The notes under the pieces were generated by a model. It saw only the letters and a program-made list of their open reading frames with translations. It had not been told where the DNA came from and did no database searches. 64,000 nt of DNA from Flavivirga spongiicola (GTDB lineage Bacteria; Bacteroidota; Bacteroidia; Flavobacteriales; Flavobacteriaceae), in assembly GCF_030540825.1 (NCBI RefSeq), contig NZ_JAUOEO010000002.1, forward strand, positions 62,001-126,000, read 5' to 3'. Positions 1 to 9,450 of the stretch are shown piece after piece. Made by a program: the position numbers and the translations under genes. Within the stretch, counting starts at the first letter, position 1. Each line of letters begins with the position of its first letter.

Positions 1-1307
1 GATTGTATTTATTAATTCTGTCAAGGTTTTTACCATTTAGACTTATTGGTCACGCTATTGAAGTATTACGAGGTAAGTATGACGATCCTAATGATCCAGG
101 GCAAATCAGTCATTTTAAAGCTTTAACTACGGCACTTTCTTCAACCATAGGTATGGGGAATATTGCTGGTGTAGCTGTAGCCATTTCTGTTGGTGGTCCC
201 GGAGCGATGTTTTGGATGTGGGTAAGTGCTATTGTTGGGATGTCGACCAAGTTTTTCACATCTACATTAGCTATCATGTATCGAGGAAAAGATAGTCATG
301 GAGACTTACAAGGTGGACCTATGTACTTTATTATGGAAGGTCTTGGGAAACATTGGAAACCTTTAGCTGTTATGTTTAGTTTTTTTGGGATGATTGGTGC
401 ATTACCTGTTGTTAATGTGAATCAGCTAACACAAGCCATAAACGATATTGTATTAATACCAAATGGTGTTGCCGTTGGTTTAAAGTCTAATCTAATCATT
501 GCCTTCGTTTTGGTCTCATTGACCTCGGTTATTATTCTTGGCGGATTAAAACGTATTAGTAATGCCGCTTCCAAGATGGTGCCTTCTATGGTATTGTTAT
601 ATTTTGTGTTGGTTTTATTTATCTTAATTTCTAATTATGATATGGTTCCTAAATATTTTGTGATGATTTTTACGGATGCTTTCTCTGCTAATAATTTTAC
701 GGGCGAACCTTTTTTAGGAGGTGTACTGGGAGCACTTATTTTATTAGGAATTCGTCGCGGCGCATTTTCAAATGAAGCCGGCATAGGGACGGCACCTATG
801 GCACATGGTGCAGCAAAGACGGACCAACCGGTACGTGAAGGTTTAGTAGCTATGCTAGGACCTGCTATAGATACGCTAGTTGTTTGTACACTAACAGCTT
901 TAGCTATTTTAGTAACAGGTGTTTGGGAAACAACCTCAGATAATGGCGTTAGTTTAACTGCCGCTGCATTTACCTATGCTATGCCCGGTTATGGTAAATA
1001 TTTACTAATGCTTTGTGTTTTAATCTTTAGTGTGTCTTCATTATTTTCATATGCATACTATGGTACAAAGTGTATGTCATTTTTAATAGGTGCAGAGAAA
1101 AAACACTATTATAATTACATTTATATTGTAAGCATTATATTAGCTGCTACGGCTCCTTTTAGTGTGATGCTAAATTTAATTGATGGCACTTTTGCTCTTA
1201 TGGCTATCCCAACCATGATAGCAACATTAATCTTAGGGCCTAAGGTTGTTAAAGAATTTAAAGAATATAGTAACCAATTAATCAAGGATAAACATGACGA
1301 AAAGTAA
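1..1307 (+). CDS. AGCS-family sodium:amino-acid (alanine) symporter, 5' truncated
   Basis: Cytoplasmic-membrane Na+/alanine- or glycine-type symporter of the AGCS family. The signature block around GQISHFKALTTALSSTIGMG followed by GNIAGVA is clear near the visible N-terminus, and the rest is a run of hydrophobic helices with the conserved GGPMYFI and RRGAFSNEAGIG stretches. The window opens inside the gene: the frame is open to base 1 and about 434 residues are visible, so the true start and the first helix or two lie outside. The 3' end overlaps the DUF4212 gene by 14 bases, so the two are probably cotranscribed. Substrate is inferred from the family only. Confidence 0.93.
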   Translation, partial: LYLLILSRFLPFRLIGHAIEVLRGKYDDPNDPGQISHFKALTTALSSTIGMGNIAGVAVAISVGGPGAMFWMWVSAIVGMSTKFFTSTLAIMYRGKDSHGDLQGGPMYFIMEGLGKHWKPLAVMFSFFGMIGALPVVNVNQLTQAINDIVLIPNGVAVGLKSNLIIAFVLVSLTSVIILGGLKRISNAASKMVPSMVLLYFVLVLFILISNYDMVPKYFVMIFTDAFSANNFTGEPFLGGVLGALILLGIRRGAFSNEAGIGTAPMAHGAAKTDQPVREGLVAMLGPAIDTLVVCTLTALAILVTGVWETTSDNGVSLTAAAFTYAMPGYGKYLLMLCVLIFSVSSLFSYAYYGTKCMSFLIGAEKKHYYNYIYIVSIILAATAPFSVMLNLIDGTFALMAIPTMIATLILGPKVVKEFKEYSNQLIKDKHDEK

Positions 1308-1548
1308 CGCGAAAGCCTATTGGAAAGAAAATATAAGATATGTGCTTATACTATTGTTAGTATGGTTTTTAGTGTCTTATGGTGCAGGAATTATATTTAA
1401 AGACAGTCTTAATAGTATAAAATTAGGAGGGTTTAAATTGGGCTTTTGGTTTGCGCAACAAGGTTCTATGTATGTGTTTGTTATACTCATATTTGTATAT
1501 GTTCGTCTTATGAATAAACTTGATAAAAAGTATGGTTATGACGAATAG
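1294..1548 (+). CDS. DUF4212 small subunit of a sodium/solute symporter
   Basis: An 84-residue membrane protein with two hydrophobic segments (about residues 15-35 and 53-72) and the basic start MTKSNAKAYWKEN typical of the DUF4212 family, the small partner of SSS-type symporters. It begins inside the end of the upstream AGCS gene and overlaps the start of the following symporter gene, which fits translational coupling. The family is known as the small subunit of two-component acetate/solute symporters; that it works with the next gene is inferred from adjacency. Confidence 0.88.
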   Translation: MTKSNAKAYWKENIRYVLILLLVWFLVSYGAGIIFKDSLNSIKLGGFKLGFWFAQQGSMYVFVILIFVYVRLMNKLDKKYGYDE

Positions 1549-3265
1549 TATCATGTTAATTGAACGGTTAGGAGTTCAAAATTGGACCTATATTTTAGTA
1601 GGAATTACGTTCGCCATATATATTGGTATAGCTATTTGGTCTAGAGCGAGTTCTACAAAAGAATTCTATGTTGCAGGTGGCGGCGTATCTCCATTAGCTA
1701 ATGGTATGGCAACTGCAGCCGATTGGATGAGTGCGGCATCTTTTATATCTATGGCGGGTATTATATCTTTTGCTGGTTATGATGGTGCTGTTTATTTAAT
1801 GGGTTGGACTGGAGGTTACGTATTGTTAGCCTTATTGTTAGCACCTTATTTACGAAAATTCGGAAAATTTACGGTGCCAGACTTTATAGGTGATCGGTAT
1901 TATTCAAAAACGGCACGACTTGTCGCTGTGTTTTGTGCCTTATTAGTGTCCTTTACTTATGTCGCAGGTCAAATGCGAGGTGTTGGCATTGTGTTTTCTC
2001 GTTTTTTAGAAGTTGATATCAACACAGGTGTTATTATAGGAATGCTAATCGTATTATTCTATGCCGTTTTAGGCGGGATGAAAGGCATTACCTATACCCA
2101 GGTAGCACAATATTGTGTCCTTATTTTTGCTTTTATGGTTCCTGCCATTTTTATATCTATTCAAATGACTGGAAACCCAATTCCGCAATTAGGTTTTGGA
2201 GGTCAATTAGCAGATGGTTCCGGAACTTATTTGTTAGATAAATTAGATGGTTTAAGTACGGAACTTGGTTTTGCCGAATATACGGAGGGCTCTAAATCGT
2301 TGATTGATGTTTTTGCGATAACGCTAGCACTCATGGTAGGAACAGCAGGTTTGCCCCATGTTATTGTTCGATTTTTCACTGTAAAACGAGTTAAAGATGC
2401 TCGAAAGTCTGCAGGAATAGCATTATTATTAATTGCGATCTTATATACAGCAGCTCCAGCAGTGGCCGTTTTTGCCAGAACAAATATGATTGAGACCGTA
2501 TCAAATCAACCATATACAACCGTTCCAGGATGGTTTAAAAAATGGGAAACCACAGGATTAATCACGTTTACAGATAAAAATAATGATGGCGTTATTCAAT
2601 ACGTAGCAGACGAATCTAAAAATGAGTTGGTTGTCGATAGAGACATTATGGTACTGGCAAATCCGGAAATTGCAAATTTACCAGATTGGGTTATTGCGCT
2701 AGTAGCCGCTGGGGGCTTGGCAGCAGCTTTATCTACAGCAGCAGGTTTATTATTGGTTATTTCTGCGTCGGTATCTCATGATTTAATTAAAAAGGTCATA
2801 AAACCTTCCATTTCAGAAAAAGGAGAATTAGTAGCTGCCCGTTTATCGGCAGTTGGTGCTGTTTGTGTTGCTGGATATTTTGGTATTAATCCACCAGGAT
2901 TTGTAGCTGCGGTTGTTGCTCTAGCTTTTGGCTTAGCAGCTGCGTCTTTTTTCCCGGCTATTATTTTGGGTATTTTTTACAAACGTATGAACAAAGAAGG
3001 TGCTATTGCAGGGATGGTAGTTGGTATTACTGCGATGCTATTATATATGATTAAATATAAATTGGGTTGGTTTGATGCCGTGCTTCCTGATAAAAGTGAA
3101 TGGTGGTTTGGTATTTCTCCTGAAGGATTTGGAACCATCGCTATGATTTTAAATTTCGTAGTATCCATAGTTATTATGAAGTTTACACCCGAACCTTCAA
3201 AAGATGTTCAGGAAATTGTAGAGAATATTAGAATTCCAAGTGGGGCAGGAGATGCAACGCATTAG
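1538..3265 (+). CDS. Sodium:solute symporter (SSS family, ActP/VC_2705-like), probable acetate or short-acid uptake
   Basis: Large multi-helix permease of the SSS family, about 575 residues. Visible hallmarks are the early FYVAGGGVSPLANGMATAADWMSAASF block and the GGLAAALSTAAGLLLVISASVSHD stretch near the middle-end, both typical of ActP-like permeases (each block quoted only as a landmark). The open frame extends further 5' to a TTG at 1520, but ATG at 1538 is preferred because upstream codons lie inside the DUF4212 gene. The small subunit lies directly upstream and acetyl-CoA synthetase follows 313 bases downstream, which points to acetate or a related carboxylate as substrate; this is inference. 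Confidence 0.88.
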   Translation: MTNSIMLIERLGVQNWTYILVGITFAIYIGIAIWSRASSTKEFYVAGGGVSPLANGMATAADWMSAASFISMAGIISFAGYDGAVYLMGWTGGYVLLALLLAPYLRKFGKFTVPDFIGDRYYSKTARLVAVFCALLVSFTYVAGQMRGVGIVFSRFLEVDINTGVIIGMLIVLFYAVLGGMKGITYTQVAQYCVLIFAFMVPAIFISIQMTGNPIPQLGFGGQLADGSGTYLLDKLDGLSTELGFAEYTEGSKSLIDVFAITLALMVGTAGLPHVIVRFFTVKRVKDARKSAGIALLLIAILYTAAPAVAVFARTNMIETVSNQPYTTVPGWFKKWETTGLITFTDKNNDGVIQYVADESKNELVVDRDIMVLANPEIANLPDWVIALVAAGGLAAALSTAAGLLLVISASVSHDLIKKVIKPSISEKGELVAARLSAVGAVCVAGYFGINPPGFVAAVVALAFGLAAASFFPAIILGIFYKRMNKEGAIAGMVVGITAMLLYMIKYKLGWFDAVLPDKSEWWFGISPEGFGTIAMILNFVVSIVIMKFTPEPSKDVQEIVENIRIPSGAGDATH

Positions 3266-3578
3266 TTATTAGATGTCAATATATTTATCATCTACAATTA
3301 TTATACTATCGATATAAGGTAAATTCACACTTTGTTAAAATTAATTTTTTGTGTCTAGAACTCAAAATCATCCTATTTTATTCTAATTTTTGATTTGATC
3401 GTTTTTAATTATCTCAAAAAAAAAATATTGAATTCACATTAAAATTGAATAATTTTTAGAGAAAATGAAAAGTATGAGTTTGACTTGGCTACTAATAAGA
3501 ATTATATGCTAGTTATATTATATTTTTATTATTTTAGGCATCCAAAATTAATTTTTAAAATAGCAGGTATAAGTAATT
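3266..3578. other. Intergenic stretch upstream of acetyl-CoA synthetase
   Basis: About 310 AT-rich bases without a supportable gene. It must hold the start signals of the acs gene if that gene has its own promoter, but I see no convincing TAnnTTTG box, no strong hairpin and no repeat. Confidence 0.5.
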
Positions 3579-5486
3579 ATGAGTAATTATCACATAAAGC
3601 ATTTAGAGGAATACTACCAAGTTTACAGAAAATCGGTAAGAGCACCAGAAAATTTTTGGGAAGAAGTAGCAGAGGAGCATTTTTTGTGGCAAAAGAAATG
3701 GGACAATGTACTTAGTTGGGATTTTAGTAAACCAGAAGTAAAATGGTTTGAAGGTGCGCAATTAAACATTACAGAAAACTGTATTGATAGGCATTTAGCG
3801 ACTCGTGGTGATAAAACGGCTATTTTATTTGAGCCTAATGATCCTAAAGATGACGCTGAACATATTACTTATAATCAATTGCATCAACGTGTTAACCAAT
3901 TTGCCAATGTATTAAAAGACCAAGGTATTAAAAAAGGGGACCGCGTATGTGTTTATTTACCAATGATTCCTGAATTGGCTATTGCTGTTTTGGCATGTGC
4001 TAGAATAGGGGCCATTCATTCGGTCGTATTTGCAGGCTTTTCGGCAACAGCATTATCAACAAGAATTAATGATAGCGATTGTAAAATGGTTATTACCAGT
4101 GATGGATCTTATAGAGGCGCTAAAACAATTGACTTAAAAGGGATTGTTGATGAAGCTTTAAAAGAATGTGCATGTGTTGAAACGGTTTTGGTAGCAAAAC
4201 GTATTCATTCTGATATTGATATGAAATCTGGTCGTGATAAATGGTTACAACCACTTTTAGATACAGCTTCAACAGATTGTAAGGCTGAGCTTATGAATGC
4301 TGAAGATCCTTTGTTTATATTGTACACATCAGGCTCAACTGGGCAACCAAAAGGGATGGTACATACCACTGCCGGATATATGGTTTATACAGCTTATTCA
4401 TTTAAAAATGCATTTCAATATAAAGAAGATGATGTGTATTGGTGTACTGCTGATATAGGCTGGATTACTGGGCATAGTTATATTGTTTATGGTCCATTAG
4501 CAAATGGGGCAACTACGATTATGTTTGAAGGTGTACCGAGTTATCCGGATTTTGGACGCTTTTGGGAGATTGTAGAAAAGCATAAAGTGAATCAGTTTTA
4601 TACAGCACCTACTGCTATTCGGGCACTAGCTAAACAAGGTTTAGAATTGGTTGAGAAATATGATTTATCAACGCTTAAAGTTTTAGGATCTGTTGGAGAA
4701 CCAATAAACGAAGAAGCATGGCATTGGTATAATGACAATGTTGGTAAAAAGAAAAGTCCGATAGTTGATACTTGGTGGCAAACTGAAACGGGAGGTATTA
4801 TGATTACGCCTATTCCGTTTGTAACACCAACAAAACCAACCTATGCTACCTTACCTTTTATTGGTATTCAGCCAGCTTTAATGGATGAAAACGGCAAGGA
4901 ATTAAAAGGTAACCAAGTAGATGGACGTTTATGCATAAAATTTCCATGGCCTAGTATGGCACGTACTATTTGGGGAAATCATCAACGTTATAAGGACACG
5001 TATTTTTCAGCATATGAAAATAAGTATTTTACAGGAGATGGTGCGTTACGAGATGAGGTAGGTTATTACAGAATTACAGGACGTGTGGATGATGTCATTA
5101 TTGTATCTGGTCATAATTTAGGAACAGCTCCCATTGAAGATGCTATTAACGAACATCCAGCAGTTGCAGAATCTGCCATTGTAGGTTTCCCACATGACGT
5201 AAAAGGAAATGCCTTATATGGTTATGTGATTTTAAAGGATGTAGGTGAAACGAGAGTTCATGATAATTTACGCAAAGAAATCAACCAGATAATAACAGAA
5301 CATATAGGACCTATTGCGAAACTGGACAAAATTCAATTCACGCAAGGTTTACCAAAAACGCGTTCTGGTAAAATTATGAGACGTATTTTGAGAAAAATTG
5401 CTCATAAAGACACTAGTAACTTAGGAGATACGAGCACGCTTTTAAATCCAGAAGTGGTTCAGGATATTATGGATAATGCGTTGTAA
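3579..5486 (+). CDS. acs: Acetyl-CoA synthetase (AMP-forming)
   Basis: Cytoplasmic enzyme that activates acetate to acetyl-CoA through acetyl-AMP. At 635 residues it has the normal family length. The P-loop-like motif YTSGSTGQPKGMVHT lies at residues 249-263, the adenylation core continues with WCTADIGWITGHSYIVYG and WWQTETGG, and the C-terminal domain carries TRSGKIMRR with the conserved catalytic and usually acetylated lysine at residue 598. The start ATG follows an A/T-rich leader, normal for Bacteroidota. It sits downstream of an SSS symporter pair, so uptake and activation of acetate are likely linked. A strong hairpin terminator follows 38 bases after the stop. Confidence 0.97.
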   Translation: MSNYHIKHLEEYYQVYRKSVRAPENFWEEVAEEHFLWQKKWDNVLSWDFSKPEVKWFEGAQLNITENCIDRHLATRGDKTAILFEPNDPKDDAEHITYNQLHQRVNQFANVLKDQGIKKGDRVCVYLPMIPELAIAVLACARIGAIHSVVFAGFSATALSTRINDSDCKMVITSDGSYRGAKTIDLKGIVDEALKECACVETVLVAKRIHSDIDMKSGRDKWLQPLLDTASTDCKAELMNAEDPLFILYTSGSTGQPKGMVHTTAGYMVYTAYSFKNAFQYKEDDVYWCTADIGWITGHSYIVYGPLANGATTIMFEGVPSYPDFGRFWEIVEKHKVNQFYTAPTAIRALAKQGLELVEKYDLSTLKVLGSVGEPINEEAWHWYNDNVGKKKSPIVDTWWQTETGGIMITPIPFVTPTKPTYATLPFIGIQPALMDENGKELKGNQVDGRLCIKFPWPSMARTIWGNHQRYKDTYFSAYENKYFTGDGALRDEVGYYRITGRVDDVIIVSGHNLGTAPIEDAINEHPAVAESAIVGFPHDVKGNALYGYVILKDVGETRVHDNLRKEINQIITEHIGPIAKLDKIQFTQGLPKTRSGKIMRRILRKIAHKDTSNLGDTSTLLNPEVVQDIMDNAL

Positions 5487-5523
5487 ACAAATTATTTATA
5501 TTTGAGAACAAACAAATGCTTCT

Positions 5524-5560
5524 AAACACAAAAGCTCCTATTTAAGGGGCTTTTGTGTTT
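5524..5560. terminator. Bidirectional intrinsic terminator after acs
   Basis: A 15-bp stem (5524-5538 against 5546-5560, one G:T pair) with a 7-base loop, with A-rich and T-rich edges. It ends the acs transcript, and in the other direction it separates acs from the accessory array to the right. Confidence 0.85.
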
Positions 5561-5586
5561 AATTCTGTGTTTTTTAGAGCCTTGTG

Positions 5587-5608
5587 CAACGATTACCGTT
5601 GTTGTACT
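5587..5608 (-). repeat. Possible collapsed attC remnant at the distal end of the array
   Basis: Just after the acs terminator the plus strand has CAACG at 5587-5591 and CGTTG at 5597-5601, followed by TTGTACTC. Read on the minus strand this gives the core-box order TACAAC...GTTGCAC with almost everything between lost. It is where the attC of the last cassette should be, but the long hairpin is absent. The match is short. Confidence 0.3.
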
Positions 5609-5622
5609 CTCGTTTTCTATAC

Positions 5623-6609
5623 TCAAACATTAATTATAACGTTTCCTGTTTTCTTGCCCATAATTACATATTCATAAGCTTTAGATATATCTTCCAATGA
5701 ATATTCACGGTCTATTACTGGTTTAAATTTTTCTTTTTTCAAAAGATCAATAATATAGGGTATGGTTTTCTGTATGCTATATGGTATAGGAAAGATTACT
5801 TTTTTATTTTTTGAAATAGAAGTTGTGAGTGCGTAAAATAAATTTTGAGAATAAGGACCTAACTCTGAGGATATATAAATACCTTTTTCTTTTAATAATG
5901 GTTTACATTTTCCAAATGTACTTTTGCCTACAGCATCGAATATAAAGTCATATTTTTCTTTATCGACAGTGAAATCTTCTTTGGTAAAATCATAAACTTT
6001 ATCAGCACCCAAAGATTTTATCAATTCTAAATTTTTCGTATTACAAGTAGCGGTTATTTTGACATTATATTGCTTAACAAATTGGAGGAGAGCTGAACCA
6101 ATTCCTCCTGTTGCTCCATTAATAAGAATTCTTTGTCTAGATTGGATGTTTACTTTATGGGTAAAAGTATAAGCATAGTGAGCTCCTTCCAAACTTGCAG
6201 CTGCTTGCTTGTAATCAATGTTTTCTGGTATGGTAAATAAATTTCCTTTTGGAGTTAATACTATATATTCGGCTTGTGATTCTAATCCTGTGTCAGTAAA
6301 ACCAAATACCTTATCGTTTACAATATGTGACTTGATGTTTTTCCCAACTACCATAACTTTACCTGAAAAATCAGTCCCTAACACTATCTTTTTAGGCTTA
6401 AAAAATCCTAATACAAAGCGCATTATAAATGGTTTTGCTGTAAGATTTGCACAATCAGTTCTATTAACTGTAGTTGCATGAATTTTAATTAATAATTCGT
6501 TATCGTTGGGAATTGGTTTTTCAATTTCTTCAACTTTGATATCCTTAGGAAAACCATATTGTCTTCGCATTGCGGCTTTCATTTTTCGCATATTACCTTC
6601 AACTTTCAT
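5623..6609 (-). CDS. Zinc-type/quinone-oxidoreductase-like alcohol dehydrogenase (MDR superfamily)
   Basis: Cytoplasmic NAD(P)-dependent oxidoreductase of the medium-chain family, about 328 residues. The N-terminal GroES-like part starts with KAAMRRQYGFPKDIKVEEIE and the Rossmann fold is marked by NGATGGIGSALLQFVKQY and SLGADKVYDFTKEDF. No set of structural-zinc cysteines is seen, so a quinone-reductase or reticulon-4-interacting-like member is more likely than a zinc alcohol dehydrogenase. The frame extends to a TTG at 6621, but ATG at 6609 is preferred, with ATG at 6591 or 6582 as alternatives. Only 12 bases separate the unit boundary GTTGCCCAC from the ATG. It is the outermost unit of the array; the substrate is unknown. 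Confidence 0.85.
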   Translation of the reverse strand: MKVEGNMRKMKAAMRRQYGFPKDIKVEEIEKPIPNDNELLIKIHATTVNRTDCANLTAKPFIMRFVLGFFKPKKIVLGTDFSGKVMVVGKNIKSHIVNDKVFGFTDTGLESQAEYIVLTPKGNLFTIPENIDYKQAAASLEGAHYAYTFTHKVNIQSRQRILINGATGGIGSALLQFVKQYNVKITATCNTKNLELIKSLGADKVYDFTKEDFTVDKEKYDFIFDAVGKSTFGKCKPLLKEKGIYISSELGPYSQNLFYALTTSISKNKKVIFPIPYSIQKTIPYIIDLLKKEKFKPVIDREYSLEDISKAYEYVIMGKKTGNVIINV

Positions 6610-6612
6610 TAA

Positions 6613-6754
6613 TGTGGGCAACGGTTGGTGTAAGTATAGCTGCGTGATTAAGCAACTAACTTACTAAAAATGGAACGAACCAGAGGAAAATCCTGCGGAT
6701 TTTCCGAGTAGGGATGTACCAAGCAATTATTTTTAGGACACTTTGTTGTAATTA
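6613..6754 (-). repeat. attC-like site A (class 1)
   Basis: About 140-bp imperfect palindrome between units 1 and 2. The outer arms run GGCAACGG...GTTGTAATTA, then GTATAGCTGC against GCAATTATTTTTA, then an inner hairpin GGAAAATCC-TGC-GGATTTTCC. The right tip GTTGTAATTA (6745-6754) pairs with the far end of unit 2 (7528-7537), not with its own left tip. Confidence 0.7.
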
Positions 6755-6758
6755 GTAT

Positions 6759-7517
6759 TTATTTAAGACTTTTTAATTTTATATCTTGATTAATTCGAAA
6801 AGTCAAAATATCTGTTAACTCGTTTTTATCTAATTTTCCTTTTATAAAAAATGCAAGATTGGTCTGCTGGTTTAAAAACACCCCTTTTTTATTATCGAAT
6901 TGAAAATTAGTATTTCCATTAACAAAAATAGTCATAGATTCTATATTAGGGGTTTCAACTGAATGTTTTGCTGAATTAATTGTGCCTGAATAAGTACTAA
7001 GTCCATCTTCAGATTTAGTTTTGGTAATAACATTTTCCACCTCTAATTCTATAACTTCTTTACCAAAATCAAAGGGTATTTTGAATTTCTCAGTAATTGA
7101 TTCTCCAACTTTAATTTCTTTCAATATTACAGGGAAAATAATATCCTTTATTGAAGCGGCTTCTTCCGAAATTTTTCCTTCTATTTTTCCTTGATTAGTA
7201 TAGTTTTTAAATATAATATCATCTTCCAGTTGAATCTCGTCATAAGTAGTCACAGAGTCATTTACTTTCTCAATAATCTTTTTGTTTATTACAACTAAGT
7301 CAGCATGTGTACTGTCTAAAATATCAACAATTAGGTTTGCAGAAACTTTTACTCCATTTTTCTGATTCAAATAATTAACTTCATTTGTTGCAGACATCGA
7401 AAGATCATATTCGATTTTATCATAATCCTTGAAATTCCATATATTATTTTTTATAGATAGTTTGGTTGCTGAAAGAAAGATTAAAAATATTAAGGGGTAA
7501 AAGTATATTTTATTCAT
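6759..7517 (-). CDS. Hypothetical exported protein, 252 aa
   Basis: No family recognised. The N-terminus has a hydrophobic stretch (about residues 4-20) that could be a signal peptide or anchor, with no lipobox cysteine. The rest is rich in charged and beta-type residues and alternates like a secreted beta-sheet protein. Stop and start codons lie 14 and 20 bases from the unit boundaries (6745 and 7537), so the unit is this one gene plus its attC-like site. The 10-base end match GTTGTAATTA is exact. Confidence 0.7.
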   Translation of the reverse strand: MNKIYFYPLIFLIFLSATKLSIKNNIWNFKDYDKIEYDLSMSATNEVNYLNQKNGVKVSANLIVDILDSTHADLVVINKKIIEKVNDSVTTYDEIQLEDDIIFKNYTNQGKIEGKISEEAASIKDIIFPVILKEIKVGESITEKFKIPFDFGKEVIELEVENVITKTKSEDGLSTYSGTINSAKHSVETPNIESMTIFVNGNTNFQFDNKKGVFLNQQTNLAFFIKGKLDKNELTDILTFRINQDIKLKSLK

Positions 7518-7527
7518 TTTTTGGTAT

Positions 7528-7666
7528 TAATTACAACGTGTACGTGTATGGTTTCGTTGCGTAAGCGCTAAGATAACAAATAGGAGCGAACCGATTGTTT
7601 AGCGGATAGGAGATTCCGAGTAGGAATTTCAGACGCAATGAACTATAGGACACGTTGTTGTAATGC
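7528..7666 (-). repeat. attC-like site B (divergent class 1)
   Basis: Shares the outer blocks TTACAACGTGTA, GTGTATGGTTTCGTTGCG and GGACACGTTGTTG with sites A, C and D, but its middle differs: AACAAATAGGAGCGAACC, then AGGAGATTCCGAGTAGGAATTTC. Left tip TAATTACAAC belongs to unit 2, right tip GTTGTAATGC to unit 3. Confidence 0.65.
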
Positions 7667-7754
7667 GTTTTTTAGATACCCAACTACCGGTAATTTTTTC
7701 AAATTCCCAATTCCCATTTATGTTCTTATAAATAGAGATATAGCCTCCTCTCGA

Positions 7755-9341
7755 TCATTTCATCAAACTATTCAATTCTTCAATAGCAAAAGCCTTTAAT
7801 CTGGATTTTTCATTAGCATTCAAATCCTCATCTGATTCAAGTAATGCTAATGCTTGAGGATAGAAACGCTTCGCCTGCTCATTCAATTCCCTTTTCAGTG
7901 AATAGTACGCCACGTAATAGTTGATTCTGGCAGATTCCGGATAACTGTCGTAAGCAAGTTTATAAAGCCTTAGACGGTATGCAAAGTCTTCGTCTTTTTT
8001 CCAGGCTAACCAGCTTCGGTAATCTGTATAGAAATCCTTAGAGAAAGGTTGTGAATTCCCCTCAGACTTCAGCTGCTGGTAAATATTTTCAACCGCATCG
8101 AACCCTTCCTTCACAAAAGTATCTTTAAGTACTGCCATGTTTGGTGGAGCAGGTAGGCCTGGTAAGATAAACGTGGTATCTATACTTTTCCTGGATGCAA
8201 CAAAAGAATTGTCAAATAATTCTCCTGATTCTCCCTTTATTTTTTGATTTAGAAATCTTAATATTAACTCATTCACTGTCTCAAATTCTTTTTTTGTGTT
8301 CCCGGAATGCTCTCCAATAATGTCTGGAATGAATTCATCAAACATTCCATAATTCAGCGCGGCAAACTCAGACATGTTTGGAAAATGTGCGTAATATCGA
8401 TCGGCATATTTCAAATGGTAAGTATATTCTGGATCTATAGACGGATGAGGTGAATAAATAAATAACATCGGTGACTGAATGTTCTCGGGCTGATAAAAAA
8501 CCGATCCGTTTAAAAGCCTTTGTTCAAATGCACTTGGCAATCCTCCTTCCAGGTTGATCAATGCCTTGAATTTCTCATTCCTAGATATTGCAGCCGCTCC
8601 CACAGAGGAATGAATCGCATTGGCGAGTATAGAAACTTTACTCATATCCACATTTGATTCTTCACCGATCTTTCCAAGAACAAACTCAAGGTCATCCACA
8701 GCTACCTCTAAGCCAATGGTAGATGTTTCCATTCCGGAAGAAAACCTTCCTTTCGGAACGAAAGCAACCGCTACGTAACCATGGCTTGCTAAAAACTCGC
8801 AAGTGATGTTTTGATAAGCCGGACTACTTCCATTTGGGTAAATGACGACAGGATACTTTCCTTTTGCAGCTTTAGCATTCAAACGAGCAAAGATATCCAG
8901 ATCAAGGAGTTGATTCAATTGTTCTGTACTTAAATCTATCTTATTTTCTGCTTCTAGAATGTTTCTTAAATCTCGTGTTTGAGAAATAAATGTCTGTCTC
9001 GCGAAGACTTTTTGTTCTTCTGATTCACTAAAATCGGTTTGTCTACCCATTAGATCAACGTAATCTGCATATTTCAATGGATCACCAGAACCTTGTTGAG
9101 CTGGATACCAAATGTTGATTTGGAATTGTCGTCCATTTTCGGATGTATGATTTTGATAAAGGTTTCCGTCCCAGTCCGAAAAAGGAACAGCATTCTTTGT
9201 GAGGTCATAAGTGAATAACGTTTTAAATCCAACCGTGTATTCTCCAACTGGAAGATTTCCCATGATGGGGAAGTCATTAATGGTATCTTGGCGTTCACAT
9301 CCCAAGATAACCAGGAGTATAAGAATTACTTTATATTTCAT
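7755..9341 (-). CDS. Lipoprotein alpha/beta-hydrolase (PAF-acetylhydrolase/dienelactone-hydrolase-like)
   Basis: Predicted lipoprotein of 528 residues with the lipobox VILGC near residue 15. The middle looks like a PAF-acetylhydrolase-type hydrolase: QINIWYPAQQG, YPVVIYPNGSSPAYQ, ASHGYVAVAFVPKG and a nucleophile-elbow candidate AIHSSVGAAA in place of the usual GHSxGG. A histidine is available in GEHSGNT. The last 130 residues are alpha-helical with a TPR-like look (YYVAYYSLKRELNEQAKRFY). Base composition is visibly richer in G and C than in most neighbours. It forms unit 3 with the AraC-type regulator upstream, which may control it. The altered elbow makes activity uncertain. Confidence 0.75.
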   Translation of the reverse strand: MKYKVILILLVILGCERQDTINDFPIMGNLPVGEYTVGFKTLFTYDLTKNAVPFSDWDGNLYQNHTSENGRQFQINIWYPAQQGSGDPLKYADYVDLMGRQTDFSESEEQKVFARQTFISQTRDLRNILEAENKIDLSTEQLNQLLDLDIFARLNAKAAKGKYPVVIYPNGSSPAYQNITCEFLASHGYVAVAFVPKGRFSSGMETSTIGLEVAVDDLEFVLGKIGEESNVDMSKVSILANAIHSSVGAAAISRNEKFKALINLEGGLPSAFEQRLLNGSVFYQPENIQSPMLFIYSPHPSIDPEYTYHLKYADRYYAHFPNMSEFAALNYGMFDEFIPDIIGEHSGNTKKEFETVNELILRFLNQKIKGESGELFDNSFVASRKSIDTTFILPGLPAPPNMAVLKDTFVKEGFDAVENIYQQLKSEGNSQPFSKDFYTDYRSWLAWKKDEDFAYRLRLYKLAYDSYPESARINYYVAYYSLKRELNEQAKRFYPQALALLESDEDLNANEKSRLKAFAIEELNSLMK

Positions 9342-9450
9342 TTTTGTGTAGTGGTTTTGTTCATATTCTATTTAGTTTTGACTAAAATAGAAAAAGAATA
9401 AACCTATAAGGTCTCAATACCCGTTTTGAGGTCTCAAAACTTGTAGATGA

